Shown here piece after piece: positions 26,303-36,700 of a stretch of DNA of 64,000 nucleotides (the stretch's first letter is position 1; every line of letters starts with the position of its first letter). Below the pieces are notes generated by a model that saw only the letters and a list, made by a program, of their open reading frames with translations, did no database searches and was not told the origin of the DNA. Source of the stretch: G963676095 sp963676095 (GTDB lineage Bacteria; Bacteroidota; Bacteroidia; Bacteroidales; Prolixibacteraceae); assembly GCA_963676095.1 (NCBI GenBank), contig OY781040.1:2232001-2296000 (forward strand), written 5' to 3'. The position numbers and the translations under genes are program-made.

Positions 26303-28363
26303 ATGAAAAATGATATCATAAAGACAACCTGTTTTTTGTTAACAATCATACTGGGGGCAGGGGCCCTTCCTTCCTGCTCCGGGTACCTCGACTCTGACCA
26401 GTATTTCAGCGACCGTCTGACCGTTGAAACGGTGTTCTCCGACAAAACCTATTCCGAAGAATGGCTGGCCCATGTTTTCTCGGATCTGGAAGGGCAGTGT
26501 GCCGATGTCTGTAATTTCCGCTCATCTCCCCACTGCTTTGCCGATGATATGATTTACGGCGGCGATGATGCGGATTACGGGACGACCGGATCCGGGGAAA
26601 CCTTTTCCTACAACATTTTTCATGGCGGGTCCTATAGTGAAGATGACAAACAGGCTACCTGGACACAGGCTTATGAGGGGATCCGGAATGCAACGATCTT
26701 TATTAAGTACATCTGGATGAATGAAGACCTGTCTGATGAGGAAATCGCAGACTACCGGGCGCAGGCCCGTTTTGCAAGGGCCTATTATTACTGGATCCTT
26801 TTGCGGAAATACGGGCCGGTACCCTTGCTGCCCGATGAAGGGATCGACTATAACGAAAGTTACGATGAAATAGCCACGCCACGCAGTAGTTATGAAGAAT
26901 GCGCCGAATATATCAGCAATGAAATGGCATTGGCCGCAAAGGACCTGGAACTGGCCCGCTCGCCTTACACGGAAGTGGCGCGGCCCTCCAAAGGCGCGGC
27001 GCTGGCTGCCCGCGCGCAGGCGCTTTTGTTTGCGGCAAGCCCGTTAATGAACGGCAATACAGACGACTATGCCATGCAGCTGGTTGACGATGAGGGGAAC
27101 CAACTGCTCTCGGCAACTTATGACGAAAAAAAATGGGCACGGGCTGCCGCAGCGGCCAGAGATGTGATGGAACTGGGCGTATACGACCTGTACACGGTCA
27201 GTTACAGGACAAGCGGCGATGTCGCTTACCCGGCAACCATCGATCCTCCTTATGATCCGGAGTTCTCGGAACAGGACTGGCCCGATGGTTGGAAAAACAT
27301 AGACCCTTTCGAGTCTTACCGCTCGCTGTTTAATGGTACGGCCACGGGAGACAACCCTGAGCTGATTTTTACCCGTGGGGATAACGGGGGGAATCAAATA
27401 TGGAATATGGTGACGAACCAGTTGCCCGTAATTGCAGGCGGCTGGACCAATAACGGCATTACACAGAAACAATGCGATGCCTATTACATGGACGACGGGA
27501 CCGACTGTCCCGGTAAAGACCTGGAAATAGGCCGGGGTGACGGTACCGCCAGGCTGACCGGTTTTACAACGCAGGATGATGCCGGTGCCGGGTTATATAA
27601 ACCGCTGCCGGCCGGGGTTTCGCTGCAATATGCCGGACGGGAACCGCGTTTTTACGCCTCTGTTGCCTATAACGGGTGCATCTGGAATATGCTGAACGAA
27701 GAACTGGAAACAGACATGAACCAGCAGGTATTTTATTACCGGGGAGGCGGGAACGGTTATACCAATACCTTAAAATGGCTCCGTACCGGTATCGGACTGA
27801 AGAAATTCGTCCATCCTTCAGACACCTATTCGAATACCAGTGAAGACGATATTGTTAAAAAGCTGGAGCCGGCTATCCGTTATGCCGATATTTTGCTGAT
27901 GTATGCCGAAGCGCTGAACGAGCTGGACGGCTCCTACAGCATCCAGTCGTGGGACAGCACGCAGACATACACCGTCAGCCGCGATATCAGCGAAATGAGA
28001 AAGGGGATCAGGCCGGTCCGCATCCGTGCCGGGTTACCGGATTACGATGCAGATGTTTACAGCGACAAGGACAGCTTTCGTGAAAAGTTAAAACGCGAAC
28101 GCCAGATCGAATTGCTGGGCGAAGGCAAGCGTTATTACGATCTGCGCCGCTGGAAGGATGCCACTGAAGAAGAATCGCTGCTTATTTATGGCTGTAACGT
28201 CCTGATGGACGAGGATAACCGGGAATTGTTCCAGACGCCGGTAAACTCGTGGGGCCTTCAGTCGACCTTTTCGGATAAAATGTGGTTTTGGCCGATCAGC
28301 CATGCCGAGTTAAAGGCAAACAGCCGCCTGACGCAGAACCCGGGGTGGACGTATAATGACTAA
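26303..28363 (+). CDS. susD: SusD/RagB-family surface glycan-binding lipoprotein
   Basis: A 686-residue lipoprotein (lipobox around PSCSGYLD, residues 24-31). It has the SusD helical TPR core: ATWTQAYEGIRNATIFIKYI, RFARAYYYWILLRKYGPVPL, YEECAEYISNEM and RPSKGAALAARAQALLFAAS. The C-terminal family signature is IRYADILLMYAEALNEL, followed by RERQIELLGEGKRYYDLRRW. It starts 12 bp after the broken susC, its natural partner. It is intact, so in this strain it may lack a working receptor unless one is provided elsewhere. Confidence 0.95.
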   Translation: MKNDIIKTTCFLLTIILGAGALPSCSGYLDSDQYFSDRLTVETVFSDKTYSEEWLAHVFSDLEGQCADVCNFRSSPHCFADDMIYGGDDADYGTTGSGETFSYNIFHGGSYSEDDKQATWTQAYEGIRNATIFIKYIWMNEDLSDEEIADYRAQARFARAYYYWILLRKYGPVPLLPDEGIDYNESYDEIATPRSSYEECAEYISNEMALAAKDLELARSPYTEVARPSKGAALAARAQALLFAASPLMNGNTDDYAMQLVDDEGNQLLSATYDEKKWARAAAAARDVMELGVYDLYTVSYRTSGDVAYPATIDPPYDPEFSEQDWPDGWKNIDPFESYRSLFNGTATGDNPELIFTRGDNGGNQIWNMVTNQLPVIAGGWTNNGITQKQCDAYYMDDGTDCPGKDLEIGRGDGTARLTGFTTQDDAGAGLYKPLPAGVSLQYAGREPRFYASVAYNGCIWNMLNEELETDMNQQVFYYRGGGNGYTNTLKWLRTGIGLKKFVHPSDTYSNTSEDDIVKKLEPAIRYADILLMYAEALNELDGSYSIQSWDSTQTYTVSRDISEMRKGIRPVRIRAGLPDYDADVYSDKDSFREKLKRERQIELLGEGKRYYDLRRWKDATEEESLLIYGCNVLMDEDNRELFQTPVNSWGLQSTFSDKMWFWPISHAELKANSRLTQNPGWTYND

Positions 28364-28738
28364 GAAGGAGGGGCGTTGCCCGTTTGGGAAGGTTTGAGGC
28401 TTCGCCGTTTGAAAATGTTCGAAACTTCGTGTTTGAAGGGTTTGATGGCCTGCGGACGTTTGAGGGGCGTTGCCCGTTCCGGAACCCCAAGGGTGGTGGT
28501 CTTATGAAGGAGCTTGAATGGGTTGTTGTTAATTTAATTAACAGGAGTGATTTTGCTAACGTGTTTTAAAATAATGCCGATACCGGTTTCACCTCTGGCC
28601 CCGGAGGGGACAAATCTAAATAACCCGGGGTAAGCGACGTCAGGAGCGGCGCCCCGGGTAAAAGGCGGACCCGGACCATTGCCTCCCGCCCGCGGGAAAA
28701 CGTTGATCAGAACAGATTGCTTCTTTCGGGCGGAATAG
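28364..28738 (+). repeat. ~355-bp hairpin-rich repeat, copy 1
   Basis: It begins directly after the susD stop codon. The first half is a string of mini-hairpins separated by GTTTGA-type linkers: GGGCGTTGCCC, GGCTTCGCC, GGCCTGCGG, again GGGCGTTGCCC. Then come TTGTTAATTTAATTAACA (a 17-bp palindrome plus one), a conserved AACGTGTTTTAAAATAA block and a strong stem in which ACCCGGGG pairs with CCCCGGGT 22 bases later. It ends CCCGCCCGCGGGAAAACG...GGGCGGAATAG. No coding potential is evident. Confidence 0.8.
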
Positions 28739-29091
28739 AAGGGGCTTCGCCCGTTTAAGAAGGTTTGAAACTTCGTGTTTGAAGGGTTTGATGGCCTGCG
28801 GCTGTTTGAGAAGTTTGAGGGGCGTTGCCCGTTCCGGATCCCAAGGTTGTTGATCTTATGAAAGGGCTTTGATGGCTATTGTTAATTTAATTGACATTCA
28901 TGATTTTGATAACGTGTTTTAAAATAACGGCGATGGCGGTTTCACCCAGGTCCCTGAAGGGGACAAATCTAAATAACCCGGGGTAAGCGACGTCAGGAGC
29001 GGCGCCCCGGGTAAGGAGCGGACCCGGACCATTGCTTCCCGCCCGCGGGAAAACGTTGATCAGAACAGATTACTTCTTTCGGGCGGAATAG
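28739..29091 (+). repeat. ~355-bp hairpin-rich repeat, copy 2
   Basis: Tandem with copy 1 and nearly identical in its second half. The leading mini-hairpin here is GGGGCTTCGCCC instead of GGGGCGTTGCCC, and the AT palindrome is altered (TTAATTTAATTGACA). The CCCGGGG...CCCCGGG stem is unchanged. Confidence 0.8.
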
Positions 29092-29445
29092 AAGGGGCGT
29101 TGCCCGGTTAAGAAGGTTTGGGGCTTCGCCGTTTGAAGGGTTTGATGGCCTGCGGCCGTTTGAGGGGTTTGAGGGGCGTTGCCCGTTCCGGACCCCAAGG
29201 TTGTTGATCTTATGAAATGGCTTTGATGGCTATTGTTAATTTAATTGACATGAGTGATTTTGATAACGTGTTTTAAAATAATGCCGATACCGGTTTCACC
29301 CAGGTCCCTGAAGGGGACAAATCTAAATAACCCGGGGTAAGCGACGTCAGGAGCGGCGCCCCGGGCAAGGAGCGTGCCCCGATCATTGCCTCCCGCCCGC
29401 GGGAAAACGTTGATCAAAACAGATTGCTTCTTTCGGGCGGAATAG
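29092..29445 (+). repeat. ~355-bp hairpin-rich repeat, copy 3
   Basis: Third tandem copy, with GGGGCGTTGCCCGG, GGCTTCGCCG, GGCCTGCGGCC and GGGGCGTTGCCC mini-hairpins followed by the conserved second half. It lacks the AAAATGTTCGAAACTTCG segment found in copies 1 and 5. Confidence 0.8.
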
Positions 29446-29795
29446 AAGGGGCGTTGCCCGGTTAAGAAGGTTTGAGGCTTCGCCGTTTGAAGGGTTTGAT
29501 GGCCTGCGGCCGTTTGAGGAGTTTGAAGGGCGTTGCCCGTTCCGGATCCCAAGGGTGGTGGTCTTATGAAGGGGCTTGGATGGCTGTTGTTAATTTAATT
29601 AACAGGAGTGATTTTGATAATGTGTTTTAAAATAACGGCGATGGCGGTTTCACCCAGGTCCCTGAAGGGGACAAATCTAAATAACCCGGGGTAAGCGACG
29701 TCAGGAGCGGCGCCCCGGGTAAAAGGCGGACCCGGACCATTGCCTCCCGCCCGCGGGAAAACGTTGATCAGAACAGATCACCTTCCCCGGGCGGA
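29446..29795 (+). repeat. ~355-bp hairpin-rich repeat, copy 4
   Basis: Last of the four tandem copies. The end departs from the others after GATCAGAACAGAT, giving CACCTTCCCCGGGCGGAAC. It leads into the lipoprotein gene at 29853. Confidence 0.8.
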
Positions 29796-29852
29796 ACGGC
29801 GACGGTTGATACAATAAACAAATAATTATTTAATTGATTAAACTGAAAAAAA

Positions 29853-30842
29853 ATGAAAAATAAATACCGGTTGCTATTCCTGCTGACTGCGCTGGTGTGG
29901 TGCAGTGCCTGCAATGACGAATGGAAAGATGAACAATATGAGCATTACATTTCTTTTAAAGCTCCGTTGAATGACGACGGGGTTACGGAGATTTATGTCC
30001 GTTACCGGGCAGATTCTTCAACCACTTATCAACTCCCCGTGGAGGTAAGCGGATCGACAACCAACCGGCAAAACCTGACGGTACAGGTGGCTGTTGACCC
30101 GGATACCCTGGAAACCCTGAATTATGAACAGTTTCAAAGCCGGACGGACCTTTATTATGAGCAGTTGAAAGATTCTTATTTTACCATGCCCGCAACCGTG
30201 AACATAAATGCGGGAGAAGATGCCGGACTGCTCAATATCGGTTTTAGCATGGAGGGTATTGACCTGGCCCATAAATGGATACTCCCGCTAACGATTGTTT
30301 CCGATACGGTAAATGATACGTACACGCCGCATCCCCGGAAAAATTATGCGAAAGCGTTGCTCCGCGTGATGCCTTTTAACGATTATTCCGGGACCTATAG
30401 TTCTACAACCTTAATGATTTATATCAAAGGCGGGGAAGACGGTTCCCCGATTGTTAAAAGTACCATGCGGGTCTATGTCGTTGACGATCATACCGTCTTC
30501 TTTTATGCGGGGATGGTTGACGAAGACCGTACCGATCGCCATAATTATAAGGTTTATGCTGAATTTGACGAAGAGACCGGTGAGGTGACCCTTTATTCGG
30601 ATAATCCGGAAATGAATTTTCAGTCATACAGTGTACCGGCGTTCTCCGTGGAAGAGGAAATGGATGCCACCCTTCCGTACCTTATGAGGCGTACGACTAC
30701 AATCACAGGGATTGATTACAGTTTTACCGATTATTCCACCTCGGATGCCGTCGATTATGAATATACGGTACAGGGTTCGATAACCATGGAACGGAAGATC
30801 AATACCCAGGTCCCTGACGAGGATCAGGCGATCGAGTGGTGA
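29853..30842 (+). CDS. DUF1735/DUF4973-type PUL lipoprotein
   Basis: A 329-residue lipoprotein (signal to CSACND, lipobox Cys near residue 20). Residues ~35-160 resemble the DUF1735 Ig-like domain common in PUL surface proteins (TYQLPVEVSGSTTNRQNLTV, then FTMPATVNINAGEDAGLLNI). The C-terminal half (YSGTYSSTTLMIYIKGG, KVYAEFDEETGEVTLYSDN) resembles DUF4973, though family numbers are from memory. It probably binds glycan or caps the SusCD complex. It is flanked by direct ~355-bp repeats, four before and one after, so recombination between them would delete or duplicate it. Confidence 0.75.
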   Translation: MKNKYRLLFLLTALVWCSACNDEWKDEQYEHYISFKAPLNDDGVTEIYVRYRADSSTTYQLPVEVSGSTTNRQNLTVQVAVDPDTLETLNYEQFQSRTDLYYEQLKDSYFTMPATVNINAGEDAGLLNIGFSMEGIDLAHKWILPLTIVSDTVNDTYTPHPRKNYAKALLRVMPFNDYSGTYSSTTLMIYIKGGEDGSPIVKSTMRVYVVDDHTVFFYAGMVDEDRTDRHNYKVYAEFDEETGEVTLYSDNPEMNFQSYSVPAFSVEEEMDATLPYLMRRTTTITGIDYSFTDYSTSDAVDYEYTVQGSITMERKINTQVPDEDQAIEW

Positions 30843-31175
30843 AAGGGGGCGTTGCCCGGTTAAGAAGGTTTGAGGCTTCGCCGTTTGAAAATGTTCGAAA
30901 CTTCGTGTTTGAAGAGTTTGATGGCCTGCGGCCGTTTGAGGGGCGTTGCCCGTTCCGGATCCCAAGGGTTGTCTGTCTTCTTGAAGGAGCTTGGATGGGT
31001 TGTTGTTAATTTAATTAACAGGAGTGATTTTGATAACGTGTTTTAAAATAACGGCGATGGCGGTTTCACCCAGGTCCCTGAAGGGGACAAATCTAAATAA
31101 CCCGGGGTAAGCGACGTCAGGAGCGGCGCCCCGGGTAAGGAGCGGACCCGGACCATTGCTTCCCGCCCGCGGGAA
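30843..31175 (+). repeat. ~355-bp hairpin-rich repeat, copy 5 (detached)
   Basis: Starts at the stop codon of the 29853-30842 gene and ends at CCCGCCCGCGGGAAA, 38 bp before the sigma factor start. It has the full series GGGGCGTTGCCCGG, GGCTTCGCC, GAAACTTCGTGTTTG, GGCCTGCGGCC and GGGGCGTTGCCC, the intact AT palindrome and the CCCGGGG stem. The arrangement shows that the repeat takes positions immediately 3' of genes. Confidence 0.8.
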
Positions 31176-31212
31176 ACGGTTCTCACAATTTATCCTGTTA
31201 TTATCTCAGAAA

Positions 31213-31770
31213 ATGATTCAAAGACAAGATTTAAAGAAACCCGTAAAGAGGTTTTTACCTGAAAACCAGGTTACCCCTTATGCTTTCTCGGGCATTTACA
31301 AAACCTACAGGGACAACATCTACCGACTGGTCCGGGCACGGATTGGCAAATCATACGACGTTGAGGACCTGGTACAAAATGTTTTTATGAGAGTCTGGGA
31401 ATACCGGGATGAGCTGGACCCGGACCGTTTTTCGTTCGGCTTGCTCTACCGCATGACGCTGAATGTTGTTTCCAGCTATAAAAAGCATGAAAATATTGTC
31501 CGGAAGCATAAAGACTACCTGGTTAACTCGGATCCCCCGACGGCCGATCCGGATATCCTGTTCAATGAAGCCGTCTCCCGGGCCGAAGCCATAGTCCTTG
31601 ATCTGCCTCCTGTACAGAGGGACATTTTCACATTATTCCTGTACGAAGGAATGGACCGCCGGCAAATTGCAGCATGTAAAGGGCTGTCGGTAAGAACTGT
31701 CGATAATCAGATTTACAGGGCCAGAAAGAAGCTGAAGAGAGAGCTGACCGTTTTTCAGGCAGGGGACTGA
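31213..31770 (+). CDS. ECF-type sigma factor, PUL-associated
   Basis: A 185-residue sigma-70 family protein. Region 2 is GIYKTYRDNIYRLVRARIGK, then YDVEDLVQNVFMRVW. Region 4 is LDLPPVQRDIFTLFLYEGMD, then RRQIAACKGLSVRTVDNQIY. The start ATG at 31213 is chosen because the longer frame (from 31156) extends into repeat copy 5. No fecR follows directly; the next gene is a second ECF sigma. It may direct PUL block one or function without a FecR partner. Confidence 0.85.
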   Translation: MIQRQDLKKPVKRFLPENQVTPYAFSGIYKTYRDNIYRLVRARIGKSYDVEDLVQNVFMRVWEYRDELDPDRFSFGLLYRMTLNVVSSYKKHENIVRKHKDYLVNSDPPTADPDILFNEAVSRAEAIVLDLPPVQRDIFTLFLYEGMDRRQIAACKGLSVRTVDNQIYRARKKLKRELTVFQAGD

Positions 31771-31889
31771 CACCGCGTTGCCGGATCCGTGCAGGTGAAT
31801 TATTTGGCAATATGGGAGGAACCAGCTCAACCGTTTTGGTTCTTCCCTTATTTTTTTATAAAATTGAAAAGCGACTTGTAATCCAGGAT

Positions 31890-32474
31890 ATGAAAAAAGA
31901 AAGAGCAGATTTGAACACCCGGATAAAAACCACTTTCCAGTTCGAGGAATTCTTCAGGTTTTACTATCCCCGGCTAAAAAAATATGCCCAATATTTTCTC
32001 CGGGATGAACAGGAAGCTGACGATCTGGTGCAGGATGTTTTCATTCAGCTGTGGAAAGAACAGAAAAAACTGGATCAGTGCCAAAACATTCCCTCCTACT
32101 CATTTACCCTTTTGAGGAATAAATGCCTGGACCACCTGAGAAGGAAGGTTGTCGAAGAAAAATACCTCAGCCGGCAGGCTTTCCTGGAAACGGAAGAACT
32201 GTACCACCTGAGCTTTGAGGGAACAGGAGAGTTTATTACCATGGAAGAGATCCTGCACCGTGAACTTCTTAAGCTTATTGCCGGAATGCCTGAAAAATGC
32301 GGGATTGCATTCCGTTTAAAGTGGATTGAAGGCAAAAAAATACATGAAATTGCGCAAATCATGAATATTTCCACCACTATGGTTGATAAACATTTGGCCA
32401 AAGGGCTCTCCATGGCGAAAGAAAAACTATATCCGGATTTATTCTTTCTGTTTCTTCTATCGAAAAAAAATTGA
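31890..32474 (+). CDS. ECF-type sigma factor paired with FecR
   Basis: A 194-residue sigma factor with region 2 FEEFFRFYYPRLKKYAQYFL then EADDLVQDVFIQLWKE, and region 4 MPEKCGIAFRLKWIEGKKIH then EIAQIMNISTTMVDKHLAKG. ATG 31890 (MKKERAD) is preferred because upstream codons encode non-homologous sequence. It is followed after 122 bp by fecR and then susC with an STN domain, the standard order of a glycan-sensing trans-envelope system. Its target is probably the susC promoter region. Confidence 0.9.
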   Translation: MKKERADLNTRIKTTFQFEEFFRFYYPRLKKYAQYFLRDEQEADDLVQDVFIQLWKEQKKLDQCQNIPSYSFTLLRNKCLDHLRRKVVEEKYLSRQAFLETEELYHLSFEGTGEFITMEEILHRELLKLIAGMPEKCGIAFRLKWIEGKKIHEIAQIMNISTTMVDKHLAKGLSMAKEKLYPDLFFLFLLSKKN

Positions 32475-32596
32475 CTCCTGGCTTAAAAAAAATAAATCCA
32501 ACTACTTATTGACAAAATTTACCGCTCCTGTCAATAAAAAAGATAAAATAAGGTTGGTAAAAAGGTCCGCTCATTCGTATTTCAATAAAATGACGA

Positions 32597-33616
32597 ATGG
32601 AAGAGGAAAATTTCAAATACAGGGAAAGAATCCTTTCATTTCTGCAAGGTAAAGCTACTCCTGAAGAAGAAGAGGAGTTGCTGAAGTGGATAAAGTCGGG
32701 CAAAAAGCGGAAAAAACGGTTTCTTAAAGAGCAGGAGTCCCTTCGAAAAAAAATTGTTCAGACAGGGAACGAACAAACTGACCGGCAATGGGAAAGATTG
32801 TCATACCGGTTATTCAAAGAAAAAAATTCAGTTCCGCCCAAAACCAGGGCCCTGCACCAAACCAGGCATATCCTGTCTGTCGCGGCGGCATTTGTAGTAG
32901 GGATCATTATTCCGGGTATCATCTATCTGTCAGTAGAAAAAGAAAACCGGACCGGATATAAACAACCTGTTCAGCTGATTTCCATTCCCTACGGGGCGAA
33001 AACAAACTTCTTGCTCCCTGACGGATCAATGATCTGGCTCAACTCGGGATCAAAACTTTCTTTTCCCTTCCGGTTCGGAAAAGAACGTAACGTGAGGCTG
33101 GAGGGGGAAGCATACTTCGACGTCAAAAAAAACGGGAAACCTTTTATTGTATCGACAAACTACGGGAACATTCAGGTCATGGGGACCTCTTTCGATGTAA
33201 AAGCCTATCATGACGGGGAATTTCAGGCGACCCTGGTAAAAGGGATTATACGGGTCGACAGGACAGACAGCCGGCCGGTCATCCTGCACCCCGGAGAGCA
33301 ATCTTACCTGGACGCCCAAGGACAGTTGTCGTTCAGGAAGGTTGATACGCTGATTTTTACTTCATGGAAAGAAGGCAAGCTGATCTTTTACAGGGAACCT
33401 TTCGAAAAAATGGCCAGACGGCTGGAACGATGGTATAATATAAAAATAGAAATTGATGATAAAAATATGGAAAATCTCCGGTTTACCGGAACAATCGAAA
33501 TGGAGACATTAAGCGAGTTAATGGACCTGATTTGCAGGACTATGCCGGTAAAATACACCTATGACCGGGACAAACGACTTTTAAAGATATACAAGAAAGG
33601 AGGCCAGCAGGAATAA
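32597..33616 (+). CDS. fecR: FecR-like anti-sigma factor
   Basis: A 339-residue inner-membrane protein. The N-terminal ~85 residues are the cytoplasmic sigma-binding domain (ILSFLQGKATPEEEEELLKW, W-I-K-S). A single TM spans about residues 92-112 (SVAAAFVVGIIIPGIIYLSV). The periplasmic FecR domain has IPYGAKTNFLLPDGSMIWLN, then SGSKLSFPFRF, GEAYFDVKKNGKPFIVST and VMGTSFDVKAY. The C-terminal DUF4974-like domain (FEKMARRLERWYNIKIEIDD) contacts the STN domain of the receptor. It should hold the upstream sigma factor until SusC signals. Confidence 0.95.
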   Translation: MEEENFKYRERILSFLQGKATPEEEEELLKWIKSGKKRKKRFLKEQESLRKKIVQTGNEQTDRQWERLSYRLFKEKNSVPPKTRALHQTRHILSVAAAFVVGIIIPGIIYLSVEKENRTGYKQPVQLISIPYGAKTNFLLPDGSMIWLNSGSKLSFPFRFGKERNVRLEGEAYFDVKKNGKPFIVSTNYGNIQVMGTSFDVKAYHDGEFQATLVKGIIRVDRTDSRPVILHPGEQSYLDAQGQLSFRKVDTLIFTSWKEGKLIFYREPFEKMARRLERWYNIKIEIDDKNMENLRFTGTIEMETLSELMDLICRTMPVKYTYDRDKRLLKIYKKGGQQE

Positions 33617-33641
33617 ACAACAGACAAAATTGAAAAAATAG

Positions 33642-33672
33642 AAAAGGCGGAAAATAGCAGTTTCCACCTTTT
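33642..33672 (+). promoter_or_regulatory. hairpin between fecR and susC
   Basis: AAAAGGCGGAAA (33642) pairs with TTTCCACCTTTT (ending 33672) around an ATAGCAG loop, with one mismatched pair. It is in the same position as the hairpin at 42324-42359 of the other signalling PUL. It may terminate or attenuate fecR transcription so that susC depends on its own sigma-driven promoter. Confidence 0.55.
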
Positions 33673-33720
33673 CTGTAAGCATTAGTTTAAATAATAATTC
33701 ATTAAACCATTTTCAAAATT

Positions 33721-36700
33721 ATGAAAAAAAAGCAAAGTAATGATGGGTTTTATCCGCCGTTTCACCAAATTATGAGAAAAATGAAGCTTACAATCCTTCT
33801 GTTATGCATCACCGTACTGAACAGTCTGTCAATGGAGAGCTATTCCCAGGAAACAAGGCTGACCGTTGTGGTGAATAATACAACAATAGAAAATGTACTC
33901 CGGAAAATTGAAAATCAAAGCAAGTTCCGTTTTTTCTACAATGAAAAAATTGATATAAACAAAGAAGTCTCCGTAAATTATATCAATAAGGATATCTTCG
34001 AGATTTTGGATAACCTGCTAAAAGAGACCAATATAACTTATGAAATCGTTGGCAGACAGATCGTTTTATCCCGAAAAAGTTCCTCACAACAGCAAAAATC
34101 GGTTGAGGGAAGAGTTACCGACAGAGCAGGTGCCCCCTTACCGGGAGTTACCGTTTCAATAAAAGGAAGTACCAGGGGAACAGTCAGCGACTCCGAAGGG
34201 AACTATAACCTGGTGCAGGTTCCCGACGACGCCATTCTGGTATTCTCTTTTGTCGGGATGAAACCCCTTGAAATTCCGGTGGGAAAAAAGCAACAGGTCA
34301 ATGTTTCTCTGGAAGAGAATACAATTGGGATTGATGAGGTTGTTGCCGTCGGCTATGGGGTCCAGAAAAAAGTAAATCTGACCGGAGCTATTGATGTAAT
34401 CGATAATAACGAGCTCGAAAGCCGGCAGTCGCCAACGGTCTCCCAGCTATTGCAGGGACAGTCGCCCGGATTGACGTTTTCCACTGATAACGATGGATTT
34501 CAACCCGGAGCGACAATGAATATACAGATCCGGGGGACGGGGTCCCTGAACGGTGGATCGCCTTATGTTGTCATCGATGGGATTCCGGGGGACATGGACC
34601 GCCTGAACCCGGAAGACATTGAATCGATAAGCGTGTTAAAAGATGCGGCAGCTTCGGCCATTTACGGTGCACGTGCACCATATGGGGTCATTCTGATTAC
34701 GACAAAATCAGGCAATAAAGATGAAAAATTAAGTATTACCTATTCCGGAAGTGTTTCCCTTGCCACGCCACAAAATCTTCCCTCCATGCTTAATTCAGAA
34801 ATATATGCAAAAGTACTCAATGAAGCCGGAGATAACCTGGGAGGCCGTCCCTATACGGATGATGTGATTGACCGGATCCGTGCCTACAATAACGGCAATA
34901 TCGATTATCTAAAACAGTTTACAACCGATGATGCCATTTATTTCGAAACGACCCCACAAAGCGACGGGACCTGGGGAGCAAACAATGAATCGAATGCAAA
35001 CTACGATTGGTTTGATGAATATTATGGCAGTGCAATCAATCACAGCCACGATCTGACAATACGTGGGGGAACATCAACAGCTTCCTATTATCTGTCTGCA
35101 GGGTACCTCGGTCAGGAAGGCGTTTTAAATTATGGAGAAGATACGTTCGGAAGAACAAACGTCATGGGGAAAGTCAACTTCTCAATAACCAGCTGGTGGG
35201 ATATCAGTTACCAGTCCCGCTTTATGAAAAGCAAACGGATCAGGCCCAATATGGATAACCAGGGATCCTACGACCTGATCTTTCACCAGATTGCCCGTAC
35301 CCCGCCAACACAGGCAAAATACGACGGAAACGGGTATATCACCATCCAGTCTAAAATACCATGGGTAAATGATGCCGGCACCGACAATACCGAAATTACA
35401 GAGAACTGGCATACCTTTGCCACCGAATTAAGGCCTGTCAAAGGCTGGAAAATTAATGCCGACTATGCCTACAAGTCTGTTGACGGATTTCGTTCCGACC
35501 AGGAACTGACCGTTTACGATCATCTGGTCGACGGGAGTGAGGTTGAAAGCGGAAATACCGTCCCCAGTAGTATCCAGCAATACCATACCAGCAACTATTA
35601 CTGGACAACCAACGTTTATTCCTCCTATGATTTCAGTATCAGCAACAGGCACAATTTCTCGGTGCTGGCGGGAACACAGTTTGAATACAACAAGGAGCGC
35701 GAACTGAATGTCTTAAAAAATAACCTGATCACATCAGAGGTCCCTTCCCTTCAGACGGCCACGGGTGACGCAGTCGCTACAGAAACGCTGGAACACTGGG
35801 CGACAGAAGGATATTTCGGCCGTTTTAAGTATAACTTTATGGACAAATACCTGGTCGAGATAAATGTCCGGCGCGATGGTACATCCCGTTTTACGAGAGG
35901 AAACCGCTGGGGAACTTTCCCTTCCGTAGCCCTGGCATGGAATTTACACCAGGAAAAATTTTGGTCGTCAATTGAAAAATACGTCAATAGCTTTAAAATC
36001 AGGAGTTCATGGGGACAATTGGGAAATCAGAATGTTGAATCCTATCAGGACCTGGAATTGATTACCTATAATACCTCGGCCTTAAACTGGATCTTCGGTT
36101 ACGGGGAAACCAAACCGGTGGGGTATGCAGAAATCCCGGAGCTGGTCAGTTCCGGTTTGACCTGGGAAACTGCTGTAACCAAAAATGCAGGAGCAAATAT
36201 GTCTTTTCTCGGGAACAGGCTTCAGGCCGACTTCGATCTGTTTGAACGCAGAACAAAAAATATGATCGGAACAGCCTCCTCCCTGCCGGGTGTTATCGGA
36301 GCAGACTTACCTCTCGAGAATAATGCCACCCTGAGGACCAGGGGATGGGAACTTACACTCAGGTGGAAACAAACCATTAACCAGGATCTTTCCTATTTTG
36401 TCAATTTTAACCTTTACGACAGCAAATCGGTTATTATGAAATATTTAAATACAACCGGAACTTTGTCTGACTATTACGTCGGGTATGAAGAAGGGGAAAT
36501 CTGGGGTTACACCGCAAAAGAGCTGTTCCGTACACAGGAAGAGCTGGACCAGTACACGGCAAAAACCGACCTTTCCAGCATTTACGGAGGGACCTGGAAT
36601 ACCGGCGATCTCAAATATCTGGATACCAACAATGACGGGGCGGTAAATAACGGATCAAATACAATCAAGGATCACGGGGACTTGTCCGTTATCGGGAATA

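Noticed and set aside
28364..31175. Retron or diversity-generating retroelement in the repeat block
   Set aside because: No reverse transcriptase lies in or next to the repeats. The only RT in the window is the group II intron fragment 17 kb away.
31156..31212. Upstream start for the first ECF sigma factor
   Set aside because: The additional codons lie largely within repeat copy 5 and its edge and are not sigma-like; ATG 31213 gives a normal-length protein.
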